A stretch of DNA of 64,000 bases from Bacillus shivajii (GTDB lineage Bacteria > Bacillota > Bacilli > Bacillales > Salisediminibacteriaceae), in contig NZ_CP084703.1 in the NCBI RefSeq assembly GCF_020519665.1, forward strand, positions 1,860,001 through 1,924,000. Direction: 5' to 3'. The position numbers and the translations under genes are program-made. A model generated the notes under the pieces. It did no database searches and was not told the origin of the DNA. It worked only from the letters and a program-made list of their open reading frames with translations. The number at the start of each line of letters is the position of its first letter. The stretch's first letter is position 1. Shown here piece after piece: positions 7,943 through 16,813 of the stretch.

Positions 7943-9208
7943 ATGAGATCAGACATACGTGAATGGATTAGAAACAATAAAGAGGAACTAATTGACATGA
8001 TTCAGCGAATGATCCAGCAACCATCAACACAAAGAAATGAATTAGGCATTCAAAGACAAGTTTCAGAAATACTAAATGAGCTTCAATTTCAAGTAGATAT
8101 GTGGGAACCTGAAGTTGCGTCCTTAAAAAAACATCAGGCTTTCATTTCTACAAGAGACTCGTTTCAAGGAAGTCCCAACGTCGTAGGGGTAAAAAAAGGA
8201 GTAGGTAACGGTCACTCGTTAGTTTTAAATGGTCACGTCGATGTCGTTCCTGAAGGAGATCGAAAAAATTGGGTTGATGATCCATACTCAGGAGTATACA
8301 AAGACGGGAAAGTTTATGGCCGTGGTTCAACAGACATGAAAGGGGCAAATGCAGCCATGCTTTTTGCCTTAAAAGCGATCAAAGAGTGTGGAGTCCCCTT
8401 AAAAGGCGATATCGTTTTTCATAGTGTAATAGAAGAAGAAAGTGGAGGAGCGGGCACACTTGAAGCCATTTTAAAAGGCTATACAGCTGATGCTGCGATC
8501 ATCCCAGAACCAACACAAATGAAAATCTTTCCGAAACAACAAGGATCACTATGGTTCCGTTTATATGTTAAAGGTGTTTCAGCTCATGGAGGTACGAGAT
8601 ACGAAGGTGTCAGTGCCATCGAAAAAACACAAATTGTCCTTGATCATATAAAAGAGTTAGAACAAGTTCGAAATGATCGCATTGATGATCCGTTGTTTTC
8701 AGAAATTCCTATCCCAATCCCGATCAATATTGGGATTATTCAAGGTGGAGATTGGCCATCTTCTGTCGCTGATTTAGTAAAGGTTGAAGGACGATACGGT
8801 GTCTCCCCTTCAGAAACCATCGAAGAAGCAAAGGCTGAATTTAAACAATGGATGAAAAAGTTAGCTGAAAAAGATATTTGGTTTGAGAAGCATCCGATTG
8901 AAGTTGAATGGTTTGGGGCAAGGTGGTTGCCAGGTTCCATTGATACCAAGCACCCACTTATGAATATATTAACAAACTCTTATGAAAAAATTTCAGGAGC
9001 CCCTCCAACCGTCGAAGCTTCTCCATGGGGAACTGATGGTGGATTATTAACTTATGTCGGAAATACGCCTTCGGTCGTCTTCGGCCCAGGAGTAACGAGT
9101 ATGGCCCACTATCCAAATGAGTATATCGAGGTCGACAAGGCTTTACATTTTTCCGAAATACTAGCCAATACGATTATCGACTGGTGTAACAAAGAAAAGA
9201 AGCTGTGA
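7943..9208 (+). CDS. yodQ: M20-family metallo-deacetylase (ArgE/DapE type), YodQ-like
   Basis: This 421-residue M20 zinc amidohydrolase shows the ordered metal ligands: His-x-Asp in LNGHVDVVPEGD, the bridging Asp in GRGSTDMKG, the Glu-Glu pair in VIEEESGG, and a late His in SMAHYPNEY. The dimerisation lid is at about 195-310. In this operon the likely job is removing the acetyl group from 4-acetamidobutyrate or its CoA ester, releasing 4-aminobutyrate. This corresponds to the Pseudomonas deacetylase-thiolesterase activity. The ATG at 7943 lies ten bases after GGAAGGAG; the TTG three codons earlier is too close to that site. Confidence 0.85.
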   Translation: MRSDIREWIRNNKEELIDMIQRMIQQPSTQRNELGIQRQVSEILNELQFQVDMWEPEVASLKKHQAFISTRDSFQGSPNVVGVKKGVGNGHSLVLNGHVDVVPEGDRKNWVDDPYSGVYKDGKVYGRGSTDMKGANAAMLFALKAIKECGVPLKGDIVFHSVIEEESGGAGTLEAILKGYTADAAIIPEPTQMKIFPKQQGSLWFRLYVKGVSAHGGTRYEGVSAIEKTQIVLDHIKELEQVRNDRIDDPLFSEIPIPIPINIGIIQGGDWPSSVADLVKVEGRYGVSPSETIEEAKAEFKQWMKKLAEKDIWFEKHPIEVEWFGARWLPGSIDTKHPLMNILTNSYEKISGAPPTVEASPWGTDGGLLTYVGNTPSVVFGPGVTSMAHYPNEYIEVDKALHFSEILANTIIDWCNKEKKL

Positions 9209-9224
9209 AAAATTGTTGTGGTTG

Positions 9225-9265
9225 GTGCCTGTCACTTGAATGCCAGACACTGAAGTGACAGGCAC
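9225..9265 (+). terminator. Strong hairpin GTGCCTGTCACT / AGTGACAGGCAC
   Basis: A perfect 12-bp stem with a 17-base loop lies 16 bases after yodQ. It has no U-tract (ACAAAACC follows). It may be a weak terminator, an RNA-stabilising end, or a dispersed hairpin of the type common between Bacillus genes. A related GTGCCAGG hairpin is at 25,155. Confidence 0.6.
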
Positions 9266-9389
9266 AAAACCAAACATCCTTGTCGGACCATAATGAACCG
9301 TAAATTACGTGAAGGATAATGCTAAACGGTATGGAATTATATTATATAGAACAAAAGGTTACAGTTTGCAATGTAGAGGGGGCTTTATC

Positions 9390-10808
9390 ATGAGAAAGAA
9401 GTTGTTTCTAGCAGGAGAGTGGGTAGAAACAGAACAGTACCAAAACTTATATTCTCCTTATAGTGAAGAAGAAATTGCCCAAATACCATTAGCATCAAAG
9501 GCAGATGTTGATACAGCGCTTGGTGCTGCTGTCAAAGTAAAGAAAGAACTAAAAAAAATGCCCGCATATAAACGAGCGGAAATTTTAGAAAATGTCGTTA
9601 AGCTCATAGAAGAGAACCGAGAACTGTGTGCAAGGACGATTGTACAGGAGGCAGCGAAACCAATTCAAGCTGCTCGAGGTGAAATCGCTAGGACAATCAT
9701 GACATATAAATTCGCAAGTGAAGAAGCTAGAAGACTATCAAATGAATACATTAATATGGATGCAGCCCCAGGTGGAGAAAATCGAGTCGCTTATGCTGTC
9801 CGAGAACCAGCAGGCGTCGTAGCGGCAATTACACCGTTTAATTTTCCAATGAATCTAGTCGCTCATAAACTTGGGCCAGCAATTGCTGCAGGAAATCCAG
9901 TCGTTTTAAAGCCCGCATCCCAAACGCCACTGTCAGCCTTTTTAATCGCCGATTTTTTTGAAAAGGCAGGCCTTCCAAAAGGGGCGTTAAGTGTCATCAC
10001 GGGTAAAGGCAGTGTCATTGGAGAAGCATTAGTCAGTGACGACAGAACAAATGTCATTACTTTTACAGGTAGTCCTGAAGTCGGAATACACCTAAAAAAT
10101 AAGGCTGGGTTAAAGAAAGTCACGTTAGAATTAGGCTCAAATTCAGCAGTTATTATAGATGACGGTGTTGATGTCGATGAGCTTGTTGAGCGCCTCGTTA
10201 CAGGTGCATTTGCTTACCAAGGTCAAGTATGTATTTCTTTACAACGCATTTTTGTGCATGAAAAGAAGAAAGCTGAACTCATTGAAAAAATGAAAACGGC
10301 TACGAACGATCTTGTAAAAGGCGATCCGTTAGATGAAGCCACTGATGTTTCTGCCTTAATTACCCCAAGCGATAAAGATCGAGTGCTTTCGTGGGTTGAC
10401 GAAGCAGAGAAGGACGGAGCACAATTAATAACAGGAGGAAACGTTCATCAAAATATTGTCGAACCAACAATCCTTGCGAATGTTCCGACGCATGTAAAAG
10501 TATCATGTGAAGAAGTATTCGGGCCAATTGTAACTATAAACAGCTTTCAAACGTGGGAAGAAGCGATCGAATTAGTGAATGATTCAGACTTTGGTCTCCA
10601 AGCAGGTGTTTATACAAATGACCTGAAAAAAGCATTCTATGCATCTGAAGAATTAGAAGTCGGTGGCGTTATGATAAACGATATTCCGACCTTTCGCGTC
10701 GACCATATGCCTTACGGTGGCGTGAAAAAGAGCGGCACCGGTCGTGAAGGAATTAAATATGCAATTGAAGAAATGACAGAATTAAAGCTCGTATCTTTTA
10801 AAAAATAA
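9390..10808 (+). CDS. NAD(P)-dependent aldehyde dehydrogenase
   Basis: This 472-residue ALDH-superfamily enzyme has the cofactor/active-site motifs TPFNFPMNLVAHKLGPAIAAGN, TFTGSPEVG, the general base Glu in LELGSNSAVI, the nucleophile Cys in GQVCISLQR, and EEVFGPIV. It sits between yodQ and ablB. The fitting role is oxidation of succinic semialdehyde formed from 4-aminobutyrate, the last step of the acetylated beta-lysine route. The sequence does not fix the substrate. The start is ATG 9390, behind AGAGGGGG. The frame extends upstream to 9309 without a ribosome site. Confidence 0.88.
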   Translation: MRKKLFLAGEWVETEQYQNLYSPYSEEEIAQIPLASKADVDTALGAAVKVKKELKKMPAYKRAEILENVVKLIEENRELCARTIVQEAAKPIQAARGEIARTIMTYKFASEEARRLSNEYINMDAAPGGENRVAYAVREPAGVVAAITPFNFPMNLVAHKLGPAIAAGNPVVLKPASQTPLSAFLIADFFEKAGLPKGALSVITGKGSVIGEALVSDDRTNVITFTGSPEVGIHLKNKAGLKKVTLELGSNSAVIIDDGVDVDELVERLVTGAFAYQGQVCISLQRIFVHEKKKAELIEKMKTATNDLVKGDPLDEATDVSALITPSDKDRVLSWVDEAEKDGAQLITGGNVHQNIVEPTILANVPTHVKVSCEEVFGPIVTINSFQTWEEAIELVNDSDFGLQAGVYTNDLKKAFYASEELEVGGVMINDIPTFRVDHMPYGGVKKSGTGREGIKYAIEEMTELKLVSFKK

Positions 10809-10810
10809 TG

Positions 10811-10836
10811 AGGAGGGAGCTAATCCCTCCTTTTTC
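10811..10836 (+). terminator. Rho-independent terminator after aldehyde dehydrogenase
   Basis: The stem AGGAGGGA/TCCCTCCT, with a five-base loop, is followed by TTTTC. It separates the aldehyde dehydrogenase from ablB, so ablB may be expressed partly by read-through or from its own promoter. Confidence 0.75.
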
Positions 10837-10875
10837 ATCACGAATGATAGGTGGCGAAGAAAGGGGACTACATAA

Positions 10876-11667
10876 ATGAACATTCAACATTGGGATATGG
10901 ATTCAAAAAATGATCGGGTTGTTGCGTATTTACCTCAATTAAGTGAAAAGGAAATAGAAAAAATAGATGCAACGATTCGCGAACGAAATCCAGGAAAGTT
11001 CATTGTTTATACAACAGTAGGACAAATCAATAAACTAAATCATCATGGCTTTGAACTAGAAGCAGAAATGTCTGGTTTTTTTAGCGGACAAAAGGCTTTA
11101 ATATTTACAAAATATTTAAAGGAAGACCGAAAAATCTCAAGTACCGCAAAAGAAAATCGAGACGTCTTGTCAATTGTCAACCGTGATGAAGGGTTAAAGA
11201 GCACTCCTCCTTCCTTTGAAGTAAGTGTAGTAACCGACAATGAACTACCTGAATTAGCGAAGTTGTTTTCGACAGTCTTTGAAAAGTATCCAACCAATAT
11301 TTTTGACGTGGAGTATTTAAAAAAAGCAAAAGAAAACGAATACTTATTTATCGTCGCTAAAGATAAAGGGAAAATTGTCGGTGCCGCTTCTGCAATGGAC
11401 ACCGGCTATCATAGTGCAGAAATTACTGACTGCGCTGTAAATCCTCATTATCGAGGAAAACATATTTTACATATTATTGTCCAAGCGTTGGAAAAAGAAC
11501 TTCCTAAGAAAGGGATCCATCATGTTTTTTCGATTACAAGGGCAAAGTCAGTCGGCATGAACATGACAGTAAAGCGACTTGGATACAAATACGAAGGAAC
11601 ACTAACGAACAATTGCATTATTTCAACTGGCTTTGAAGACATGAACGTCTGGACGAAAAAACTATAA
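10876..11667 (+). CDS. ablB: Beta-lysine N6-acetyltransferase (GNAT), AblB/YodP
   Basis: This 263-residue protein combines an AblB-type N-terminal region (about 1-110, including FIVYTTVGQINKLNHHGFE) with a C-terminal GNAT domain whose acetyl-CoA loop reads CAVNPHYRGKHIL. AblB transfers an acetyl group from acetyl-CoA to the epsilon nitrogen of L-beta-lysine, the product of KamA. In halotolerant archaea the product is an osmolyte; in Bacillus it is thought to enter catabolism with the yodQRST enzymes, which fits this neighbourhood. kamA itself is about 3.5 kb downstream on the other strand. AAGGGGAC precedes the ATG. Confidence 0.88.
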   Translation: MNIQHWDMDSKNDRVVAYLPQLSEKEIEKIDATIRERNPGKFIVYTTVGQINKLNHHGFELEAEMSGFFSGQKALIFTKYLKEDRKISSTAKENRDVLSIVNRDEGLKSTPPSFEVSVVTDNELPELAKLFSTVFEKYPTNIFDVEYLKKAKENEYLFIVAKDKGKIVGAASAMDTGYHSAEITDCAVNPHYRGKHILHIIVQALEKELPKKGIHHVFSITRAKSVGMNMTVKRLGYKYEGTLTNNCIISTGFEDMNVWTKKL

Positions 11668-11732
11668 GAGGCACTTTGAGAATAAGAACTAACGGATTAC
11701 GTTTAGAGGTACAGGCAAGCATTCACAAGAAA

Positions 11733-11773
11733 AACACATGCGATTCCGCAAAAGGAGTCACATGTGTTTTTTT
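11733..11773 (+). terminator. Rho-independent terminator after ablB
   Basis: The stem has arms beginning ACACATG and ending CATGTGT, with imperfect pairing in the middle (CGATTCC with GGAGTCA). It is followed by seven T residues. This marks the end of the yodT-ablB transcription unit. Confidence 0.85.
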
Positions 11774-11775
11774 GA

Positions 11776-11847
11776 TTACTCGTCGCAACTCTTAGTTTTA
11801 TCAATGGAGTTATGCTTGTGGCAACTAAGGCTTTCGCCATTAGGACT
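11776..11847 (+). repeat. Dispersed ~71-bp intergenic repeat, copy 1
   Basis: The block starts TTACTCGTCGCAACT, continues ATCAATGGAGTTATGCTT and ends CAACTAAGGCTTTCGCCAT. It is nearly identical to 21,901-21,971. Its first 13 bases also match the GCGACGAGTAA module found in other repeats of this window. The rest of the gap to 11,993 shows no gene. Confidence 0.7.
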
Positions 11848-11993
11848 AGGCGTGCAGGTTAATGGAATAAGAGTGCACCTACGAGCAGGATAACTTAGTA
11901 ATCTCTGTTTAACGTTTTTAGGAAAGAATAGGAATAATTATGTACTTAGGACCAATAATAAGATTCAGAATATAAGTCTTATAGGAGGGTTTT

Positions 11994-12467
11994 ATGGGGA
12001 TTACGATTTTTTTCTTCGCTTCTTGGCTAGTCTGTGTGGCTTTTGCTGTTATGCCAAAAAAACTTTCGCTTGTAGAAAATACATTTGTTTACTTAATCAT
12101 ATTAATCGTAAGTATTAATTTTTCATGGATAATTATTGAAGAATTTAAATTCATAACGCTTACGGAAGATGGTCTTGATTATACTGCGCATATTCTCAAC
12201 CGCAGTGTAATACTTCCCATGTTAATAATCATGCAGTTGAATTTAATTCAAAAAAGCAATAGTGTTGCTAAGTCGGTTGTCATCGTCATTTCTACTGTGG
12301 CAATCATGTTGGGGCTAAGTTTTCTTTCTACACAACTCAATATAACAACACATGAAAAATGGAACTTTGGGTACGAAGTTATATACTTTTTAACACTTCA
12401 CCTCATTGGATATTATGTACTCAAAGCGTTTAGGAAAATAGCCTATAGTGAGGTGAAGAACACATGA
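11994..12467 (+). CDS. Small polytopic membrane protein (157 aa), unknown
   Basis: The protein has about five hydrophobic segments with short loops: IFFFASWLVCVAF, TFVYLIILIVSI, a polar EEFKF segment, VVIVISTVAIMLGL and IYFLTLHLIGYYVL. It overlaps the next gene by four bases (ATGA), so the two are co-translated. AGGAGGG lies before the ATG. No catalytic motif was recognised. It may be a partner of the CBO0543-like protein that follows. Confidence 0.7.
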   Translation: MGITIFFFASWLVCVAFAVMPKKLSLVENTFVYLIILIVSINFSWIIIEEFKFITLTEDGLDYTAHILNRSVILPMLIIMQLNLIQKSNSVAKSVVIVISTVAIMLGLSFLSTQLNITTHEKWNFGYEVIYFLTLHLIGYYVLKAFRKIAYSEVKNT

Positions 12468-12955
12468 TGTTATATGAGAATTTCGATAAAAATGAGATAT
12501 ATATCTTATCAATGTTAATTATTGCATACGGAGCCTTTTTTCTTTTTCCTAAAAAACTACCTCGTGATGTTACATCTATGTTTTTAGTGTGGGGATTTGC
12601 CTATTCAACTTTCTTTGACTTCACGATTGGTGGAGGTTTACTTAATTTCTATAAAGTAAATGATTCAAACAAGTACGAGTTATTTGACCTTTTAACTTAT
12701 TTTTTATTTGCTACGTTCAGTTATTTTTTTATTTATTTTTATGAAAGACTGAACATCGATAAAAAGAAATTTTTATTTTATGTACTAGGATGGACGATCA
12801 TTGGACTAGTCATGGAGAGGATATCAATATGGATGGATGTAATCACTTATCAAAATGGTTATAATCAGTATTACTCTGTGATTGTTTTCCTAGTGGTTCA
12901 AACAGTTACAGGCCTTTACTATGAATTAATAAAGAAGAGACAACATAATTATTGA
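12464..12955 (+). CDS. CBO0543-family-like membrane protein
   Basis: This 163-residue membrane protein has four to five hydrophobic segments and the loose pattern of the CBO0543 family: LFPKKLPRD near the N-terminus, a yFFIYFYERLNIDKKKFLFYVLGW centre, an acidic ERISIWMDVITYQNGYN segment and a last helix before KKRQHNY. The function is unknown. A second family member is at 56,484-57,014. It overlaps the upstream membrane gene by four bases. Confidence 0.65.
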   Translation: MMLYENFDKNEIYILSMLIIAYGAFFLFPKKLPRDVTSMFLVWGFAYSTFFDFTIGGGLLNFYKVNDSNKYELFDLLTYFLFATFSYFFIYFYERLNIDKKKFLFYVLGWTIIGLVMERISIWMDVITYQNGYNQYYSVIVFLVVQTVTGLYYELIKKRQHNY

Positions 12956-13126
12956 CCACTTGATCTTGATTGTTATCGAACTAACTGGAAGCGTATGCAA
13001 CCGAGCTTAGGTTTTCATAAAACGGGTGGGATTCCCGTCCGAAAATGAAATTTATTTTTCTTGCACATTTATTAGATGAGGAATCACTAGTTCATGTCAT
13101 TATGAGTTGGAATATGATCGAATTTG

Positions 13127-13150
13127 AGGAGCTTGGATATCCAAGCTCCT
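13127..13150. terminator. Perfect palindrome, possible terminator
   Basis: AGGAGCTTGGAT is directly followed by its complement ATCCAAGCTCCT. It could fold as a hairpin after the membrane gene pair, but only TTTG follows, so termination is uncertain. Confidence 0.5.
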
Positions 13151-13228
13151 TTGAGTTCGTAAAAGTATTGTGAATTCCTTGCGAATTGTACTACGAATTA
13201 ACTTAAGTTTTTTGTGATTTACTCTTTT

Positions 13229-13390
13229 GCAACTCATAAAAGGAGAAAGTCGCAAGTAAAAAGAGAAACTCGCAAGTAAGCGAGTAAAATGCGCAAGTAA
13301 GTAGGGAAAGACAGTAGCGAAGAAATTAAAAAATTGATGAACAACTCGTAAAACTCGTGAATAATTCAAAAAAATGATGAACAACCCGAG
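13229..13390. repeat. Degenerate ~20-bp periodic array (TCGCAAGTAA / TGATGAACAA phrases)
   Basis: In the 525-bp gap 12,956-13,480, TCGCAAGTAA-type phrases recur at about 13,250, 13,270 and 13,290. TGATGAACAA-type phrases follow near 13,335 and 13,375 with a weaker GTGAATAA copy between them. Spacing is close to 20 bp. The same two phrases in the same order recur at 42,259-42,340. No gene is visible in the gap. Confidence 0.6.
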
Positions 13391-13480
13391 TGAATCGGAA
13401 TCCACACGTTACAATTTTAAAATTGACTGATCATCACCAAAATGTAAAATGGGAGGTAGATTGCGACTAGAGGTGTTTTG

Positions 13481-13894
13481 ATGATGACAATACGAATTAA
13501 AGAAATAGGTAAAGAAAAAGCATGGCAAGTACGTCATATTGTTATGTGGCCAGATAGAGATATAGACTATATTAAGCTAAAAGAGGACGACAAAGGGAGT
13601 CATTTCGGACTTTACAAAAATGAGACGCTCATATCCGTCATCTCACTATTTATTCATAACAATGAAGCACAGTTTCGTAAATTTGCAACGCTACAGCACG
13701 AACAGGGAAAAGGATATGGGAGTATGTTGTTGGACTACGTTATAAGAGAAGCATATAAACAAGGTGTGAAGAAAATTTGGTGTAATGCTCGAGAGGAAAA
13801 AGCTGCATTCTATCATAAATTTGGTTTAGAAGTAACGAACGATAAATTTGAAAGGGGAGGTAAATCGTACGTTATTATGGAGAGAATCCTATAA
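13481..13894 (+). CDS. GNAT-family N-acetyltransferase
   Basis: This is a compact single-domain acetyltransferase of about 137 residues. The GNAT core is visible as VISLFIHNNEAQFRKFAT (strand 4), the acetyl-CoA loop HEQGKGYGSMLLDYV and a closing AAFYHKFGLEV motif. The substrate cannot be told. GAGGTG ends five bases before ATG 13,481 and eight before ATG 13,484; either may be used, and a TTG at 13,478 is less likely. Confidence 0.8.
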   Translation: MMTIRIKEIGKEKAWQVRHIVMWPDRDIDYIKLKEDDKGSHFGLYKNETLISVISLFIHNNEAQFRKFATLQHEQGKGYGSMLLDYVIREAYKQGVKKIWCNAREEKAAFYHKFGLEVTNDKFERGGKSYVIMERIL

Positions 13895-14014
13895 AGGTGT
13901 AAATTCAGAAAAAAGAAAACATTCTTAGCAAATTAAATGCAAATTGTTGCCATTCGTGTTTATAATGAAAGTTAAGAATATATATGTTATGAAAAAATGG
14001 GGGAGGGCTGTTAA

Positions 14015-14914
14015 ATGAACAAAACGATTAGAGTACTACATAGTGAAGACTTTCCTTATGTCGATGCCATGGATACAGGGATAGAAGATGATTACGTAAA
14101 GCGAATATTTGACAGGTTGACAACGGGGAATCACCGATTGTTCGGTGTCTTTATGGACGATCAACTAGCGTGTATGGCAGGTTACACGATTTTTGCCAAT
14201 CGTTATGCAATGTTAGGTAGAATTAGAAGTGACATCAATTTTAGAGGAAAGGATCTTGCCACAGAACTTTCTGCATATATAATGAAGGAAGCGTTCAAGC
14301 TTAGCAACATTCAATGGGTTGGTGCAAATACGCAAAAACATAATAAACCAGCACGTCGTGTCCTTGAAAAATTAGATTTAACGAACTATGTGCAACTACA
14401 TGGGGCGATAACGAGTGATGTGTCTCAATTTGAAACTGGAACGGAGCCTTGGAGAGAAGTACAATCAATAGAAGAGAAAAAGTCTTGGGCCGAAGAAGCT
14501 TTTATTAAACGCTCGAGAATTTTTCCTTATGAATGTTATTATCCATTCCCAGCTTCTGAAGCGTTATTTAACGAAGAAAATTTAGAGAAATGGTCGTTCT
14601 TTGAAAACAAAGAACAAACGAGAGTGCTCATTACAAAGTACGACCAAAAGAAGCATCATTATTTACACACAGTTTATCCGTGGGATGATTTCTTATCTCA
14701 AAGCGGATTGTGGGAAACAGTTACAAATGAATATCGTAAACTAGTAGAAAAAACGGATGAAGAGACGTATATATGGAAGGATTTTACGAAGGAAGAAGCA
14801 CAATTGCTACCTGAGGACCATCCATTTGAACTCCCTTCACCATGGTTTTTATACGGAATAAATAAGGAAACTTATAATAAAAGAAGCCAGAAGATAGAAG
14901 AAACTCAAAGATAG
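14015..14914 (+). CDS. GNAT-family N-acetyltransferase with C-terminal extension
   Basis: This 299-residue protein has an N-terminal GNAT domain (about 1-135: RVLHSEDFPYVDAM, then FRGKDLATELSAYIM, which is the acetyl-CoA loop, and ARRVLEKLDL). A further 160 residues follow, rich in aromatic and charged residues (WAEEAFIKRSRIFPYECYYPFP). GGGAGGG precedes the ATG, and a TATAAT box lies at about 13,960. The substrate is unknown. Its terminator is shared with convergent yokU. Confidence 0.78.
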   Translation: MNKTIRVLHSEDFPYVDAMDTGIEDDYVKRIFDRLTTGNHRLFGVFMDDQLACMAGYTIFANRYAMLGRIRSDINFRGKDLATELSAYIMKEAFKLSNIQWVGANTQKHNKPARRVLEKLDLTNYVQLHGAITSDVSQFETGTEPWREVQSIEEKKSWAEEAFIKRSRIFPYECYYPFPASEALFNEENLEKWSFFENKEQTRVLITKYDQKKHHYLHTVYPWDDFLSQSGLWETVTNEYRKLVEKTDEETYIWKDFTKEEAQLLPEDHPFELPSPWFLYGINKETYNKRSQKIEETQR

Positions 14915-14918
14915 TAAA

Positions 14919-14954
14919 AATGCTGACTCATGATTAATGAGTCAGCATTCTTTT
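14919..14954. terminator. Bidirectional terminator between GNAT gene and yokU
   Basis: The stem ATGCTGACTCAT/ATGAGTCAGCAT with a five-base loop is followed by TTCTTTT on the plus strand, and on the minus strand by TTTTTAC from the GNAT gene end. Confidence 0.9.
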
Positions 14955-14957
14955 CGT

Positions 14958-15230
14958 CTAAAACTTGAAGTAGTTTTTCTTTAACAGTGTTGGTTGCTCC
15001 ATTAGTTCTTTGTAAGAAAAGGTTTTTCCTAATTTTTTCGTTTCGATAAGCATAAACTGATCTTCAATTTCATCGATCAATGATTCTTCAATATAAACCA
15101 TATTACAATCATCACATTTCACTGAAGGAACCTCAGTTATTTCTACCGCTCTCGTGCCATCAGGTAGCTCCCAATACGCAGATTCTAAGGAGTGAATGGC
15201 TGTATCAGATTCACACCACTTACATTTCAT
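14958..15230 (-). CDS. yokU: YokU-like zinc-binding protein
   Basis: This 90-residue protein has two CxxC pairs (CKWC at the start, CDDC at about residue 38), as in YgiT/MqsA-type zinc modules, and a C-terminal helical half (IDEIEDQFMLIETKKLGKTFSYKELM). yokU is adjacent to kamA in Bacillus genomes. Here it lies 23 bases downstream of kamA on the same strand, so the two are probably co-transcribed. The role is unknown. AAGGAGG lies nine bases before the ATG. Confidence 0.82.
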   Translation of the reverse strand: MKCKWCESDTAIHSLESAYWELPDGTRAVEITEVPSVKCDDCNMVYIEESLIDEIEDQFMLIETKKLGKTFSYKELMEQPTLLKKNYFKF

Positions 15231-15253
15231 TGGTGCATTCCTCCTTTTTAAAA

Positions 15254-16666
15254 TTATGCTTGCTCTTTTTCATCTCCGTCTTTCGCCGAATATTGCTCCA
15301 TTTCTTTTTTCCACTTACGTTCTTTCATTTTATCTCGTTTTCCACGTTGGTCCTTTAGCGATTGGTGTGATTCATCGGTCTCATATGTTTTTCTTCGATC
15401 AATTCGGTTTAACCCTTCAGGGACAAGGTTTGGTTTATCATCATTCATTAACGCAGCGACACCTGCACGTTTTTCTTCTTTTTTCTCATAATAATTATAG
15501 AAGTAATCTTCAGCGGTTCCTGGTGTGTACTCTTTTGGCTCAGGATAAGATGTTATAACCCCTTCAAAGTTTCGTAAAATCACTTTGTCGTGACTTTGTG
15601 AGATCAAATAATTTGGCTGTAACGTGATTTTTCCGCCGCCACCAGGTGCATCAACAACAAAGGCTGGCACAGCGTAACCGGACGTATGACCACGTAATCC
15701 TTCGATAATTTCTAGGCCTTTTGATACTGGTGTTCTAAAGTGACCGATTCCTTCTGATAGGTCACACTGGTAAATGTAATAAGGGCGAACTCTTATTTTT
15801 ACAAGGTCGTGCATGAGTTTTTTCATAATTTCTACGCTATCATTGATCCCTGCTAAAATAACGGCCTGGTTTCCTAAAGGAACACCTGCGTCAGCAAGCA
15901 TTTCACACGCTTTTTTCGATTCTTCTGTTATTTCAAGAGATGTATTGAAGTGAGTATTTAACCATACCGGATGGTATTTCTTTAAAATGTTACACAAGTT
16001 TTCTGTAATTCGTTGTGGGAAAACGACAGGTGCTCTCGTTCCGATTCGAATAATTTCAACGTGATCAATCGCTCGTAAGTTTTTCAATACATACTCTAAA
16101 ATTTGGTCATTAATGAGTAAGCCGTCTCCGCCAGAAATGAGAACATCACGAATTTCTGGATGCTCTGCAATATATTGAATGGCACCGTCCAATTGTTTCT
16201 TCGGAACGCCCATCCCAATTTGCCCTGAAAAGCGACGACGCGTACAATAACGGCAATACATCGAGCATTGATTCGTAACGAGGAAAAGAACACGATCTGG
16301 ATAACGGTGCGTTAGTCCTGGAACCGGTGAATCCTCATCTTCTGCTAATGGGTCTTCAAGATCATATTTTGTCTTTTGGATCTCTTGAGAGACCGGTACA
16401 GACTGCATTCGAATCGGACACCTCGGATCGTCCGGATTCATTAAAGAAGCATAGTAAGGTGTAATATTTAAGGGAATTGTTTTCGTCGATATTTTAACTC
16501 CTTCTTCTTCTTCTGGAGTAAGGTTTACGATTTTCTTTAAATCATCTAACGTACGGATCGTGTTCGTTAGCTGCCAAATCCAGTCATTCCATTGTTCATC
16601 CGTAACATCTTTCCATAATTCAAACTCTTTCCAATGACGCTCTGGTTTGTATAAGTCCATTTTCAT
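15254..16666 (-). CDS. kamA: L-lysine 2,3-aminomutase
   Basis: This 470-residue radical SAM/PLP enzyme matches the usual KamA length. The [4Fe-4S]-SAM cysteines are Cys134, Cys138 and Cys141 in TNQCSMYCRYCTRRR. The PLP lysine lies in VDAPGGGGKI (about 345). A charged tail after about residue 415 resembles Bacillus KamA. It moves the alpha-amino group of L-lysine to the beta carbon, giving L-beta-lysine, the substrate of AblB. GGAGG lies seven bases before the ATG. Transcription is expected from the sigma-54 promoter at 16,708-16,726, activated by the divergently placed upstream regulator's product. Confidence 0.95.
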   Translation of the reverse strand: MKMDLYKPERHWKEFELWKDVTDEQWNDWIWQLTNTIRTLDDLKKIVNLTPEEEEGVKISTKTIPLNITPYYASLMNPDDPRCPIRMQSVPVSQEIQKTKYDLEDPLAEDEDSPVPGLTHRYPDRVLFLVTNQCSMYCRYCTRRRFSGQIGMGVPKKQLDGAIQYIAEHPEIRDVLISGGDGLLINDQILEYVLKNLRAIDHVEIIRIGTRAPVVFPQRITENLCNILKKYHPVWLNTHFNTSLEITEESKKACEMLADAGVPLGNQAVILAGINDSVEIMKKLMHDLVKIRVRPYYIYQCDLSEGIGHFRTPVSKGLEIIEGLRGHTSGYAVPAFVVDAPGGGGKITLQPNYLISQSHDKVILRNFEGVITSYPEPKEYTPGTAEDYFYNYYEKKEEKRAGVAALMNDDKPNLVPEGLNRIDRRKTYETDESHQSLKDQRGKRDKMKERKWKKEMEQYSAKDGDEKEQA

Positions 16667-16707
16667 TTTAAGTCCTCCCTGTGGAAATTTTCTCGGTATG
16701 TTAATTT

Positions 16708-16726
16708 ATGCAAGAACAATGCCAAG
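16708..16726 (-). promoter_or_regulatory. Sigma-54 (-24/-12) promoter of kamA
   Basis: Read on the minus strand the sequence is CTTGGCATTGTTCTTGCAT. The invariant GG and GC are exactly ten bases apart, and both TTGGCA (-24) and TTGCAT (-12) match the consensus. The predicted transcript start is about 30 bases before the kamA ATG. A sigma-54 activator gene lies directly upstream. Confidence 0.9.
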
Positions 16727-16796
16727 TGAGATATGACGGGAAAATGCTTTCATTGTGGGATTTTTTGAAAAAATAAAAAAAAGAAGCAAGAAAAAA

Positions 16797-16812
16797 CGCC
16801 GAAAATTCGGCG
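16797..16812. promoter_or_regulatory. Palindrome CGCCGAAAATTCGGCG: kamR terminator and possible enhancer site
   Basis: A perfect 7-bp inverted repeat with a two-base centre. On the minus strand it is followed by GTTTTTTCTTG, which makes it a terminator for the regulator gene that ends two bases away. It also lies about 70 bp upstream of the -24 box of kamA, the usual place for an activator-binding site. A near-identical palindrome occurs at 18,263-18,278 before the regulator gene itself. Confidence 0.7.
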
Positions 16813-16813
16813 T

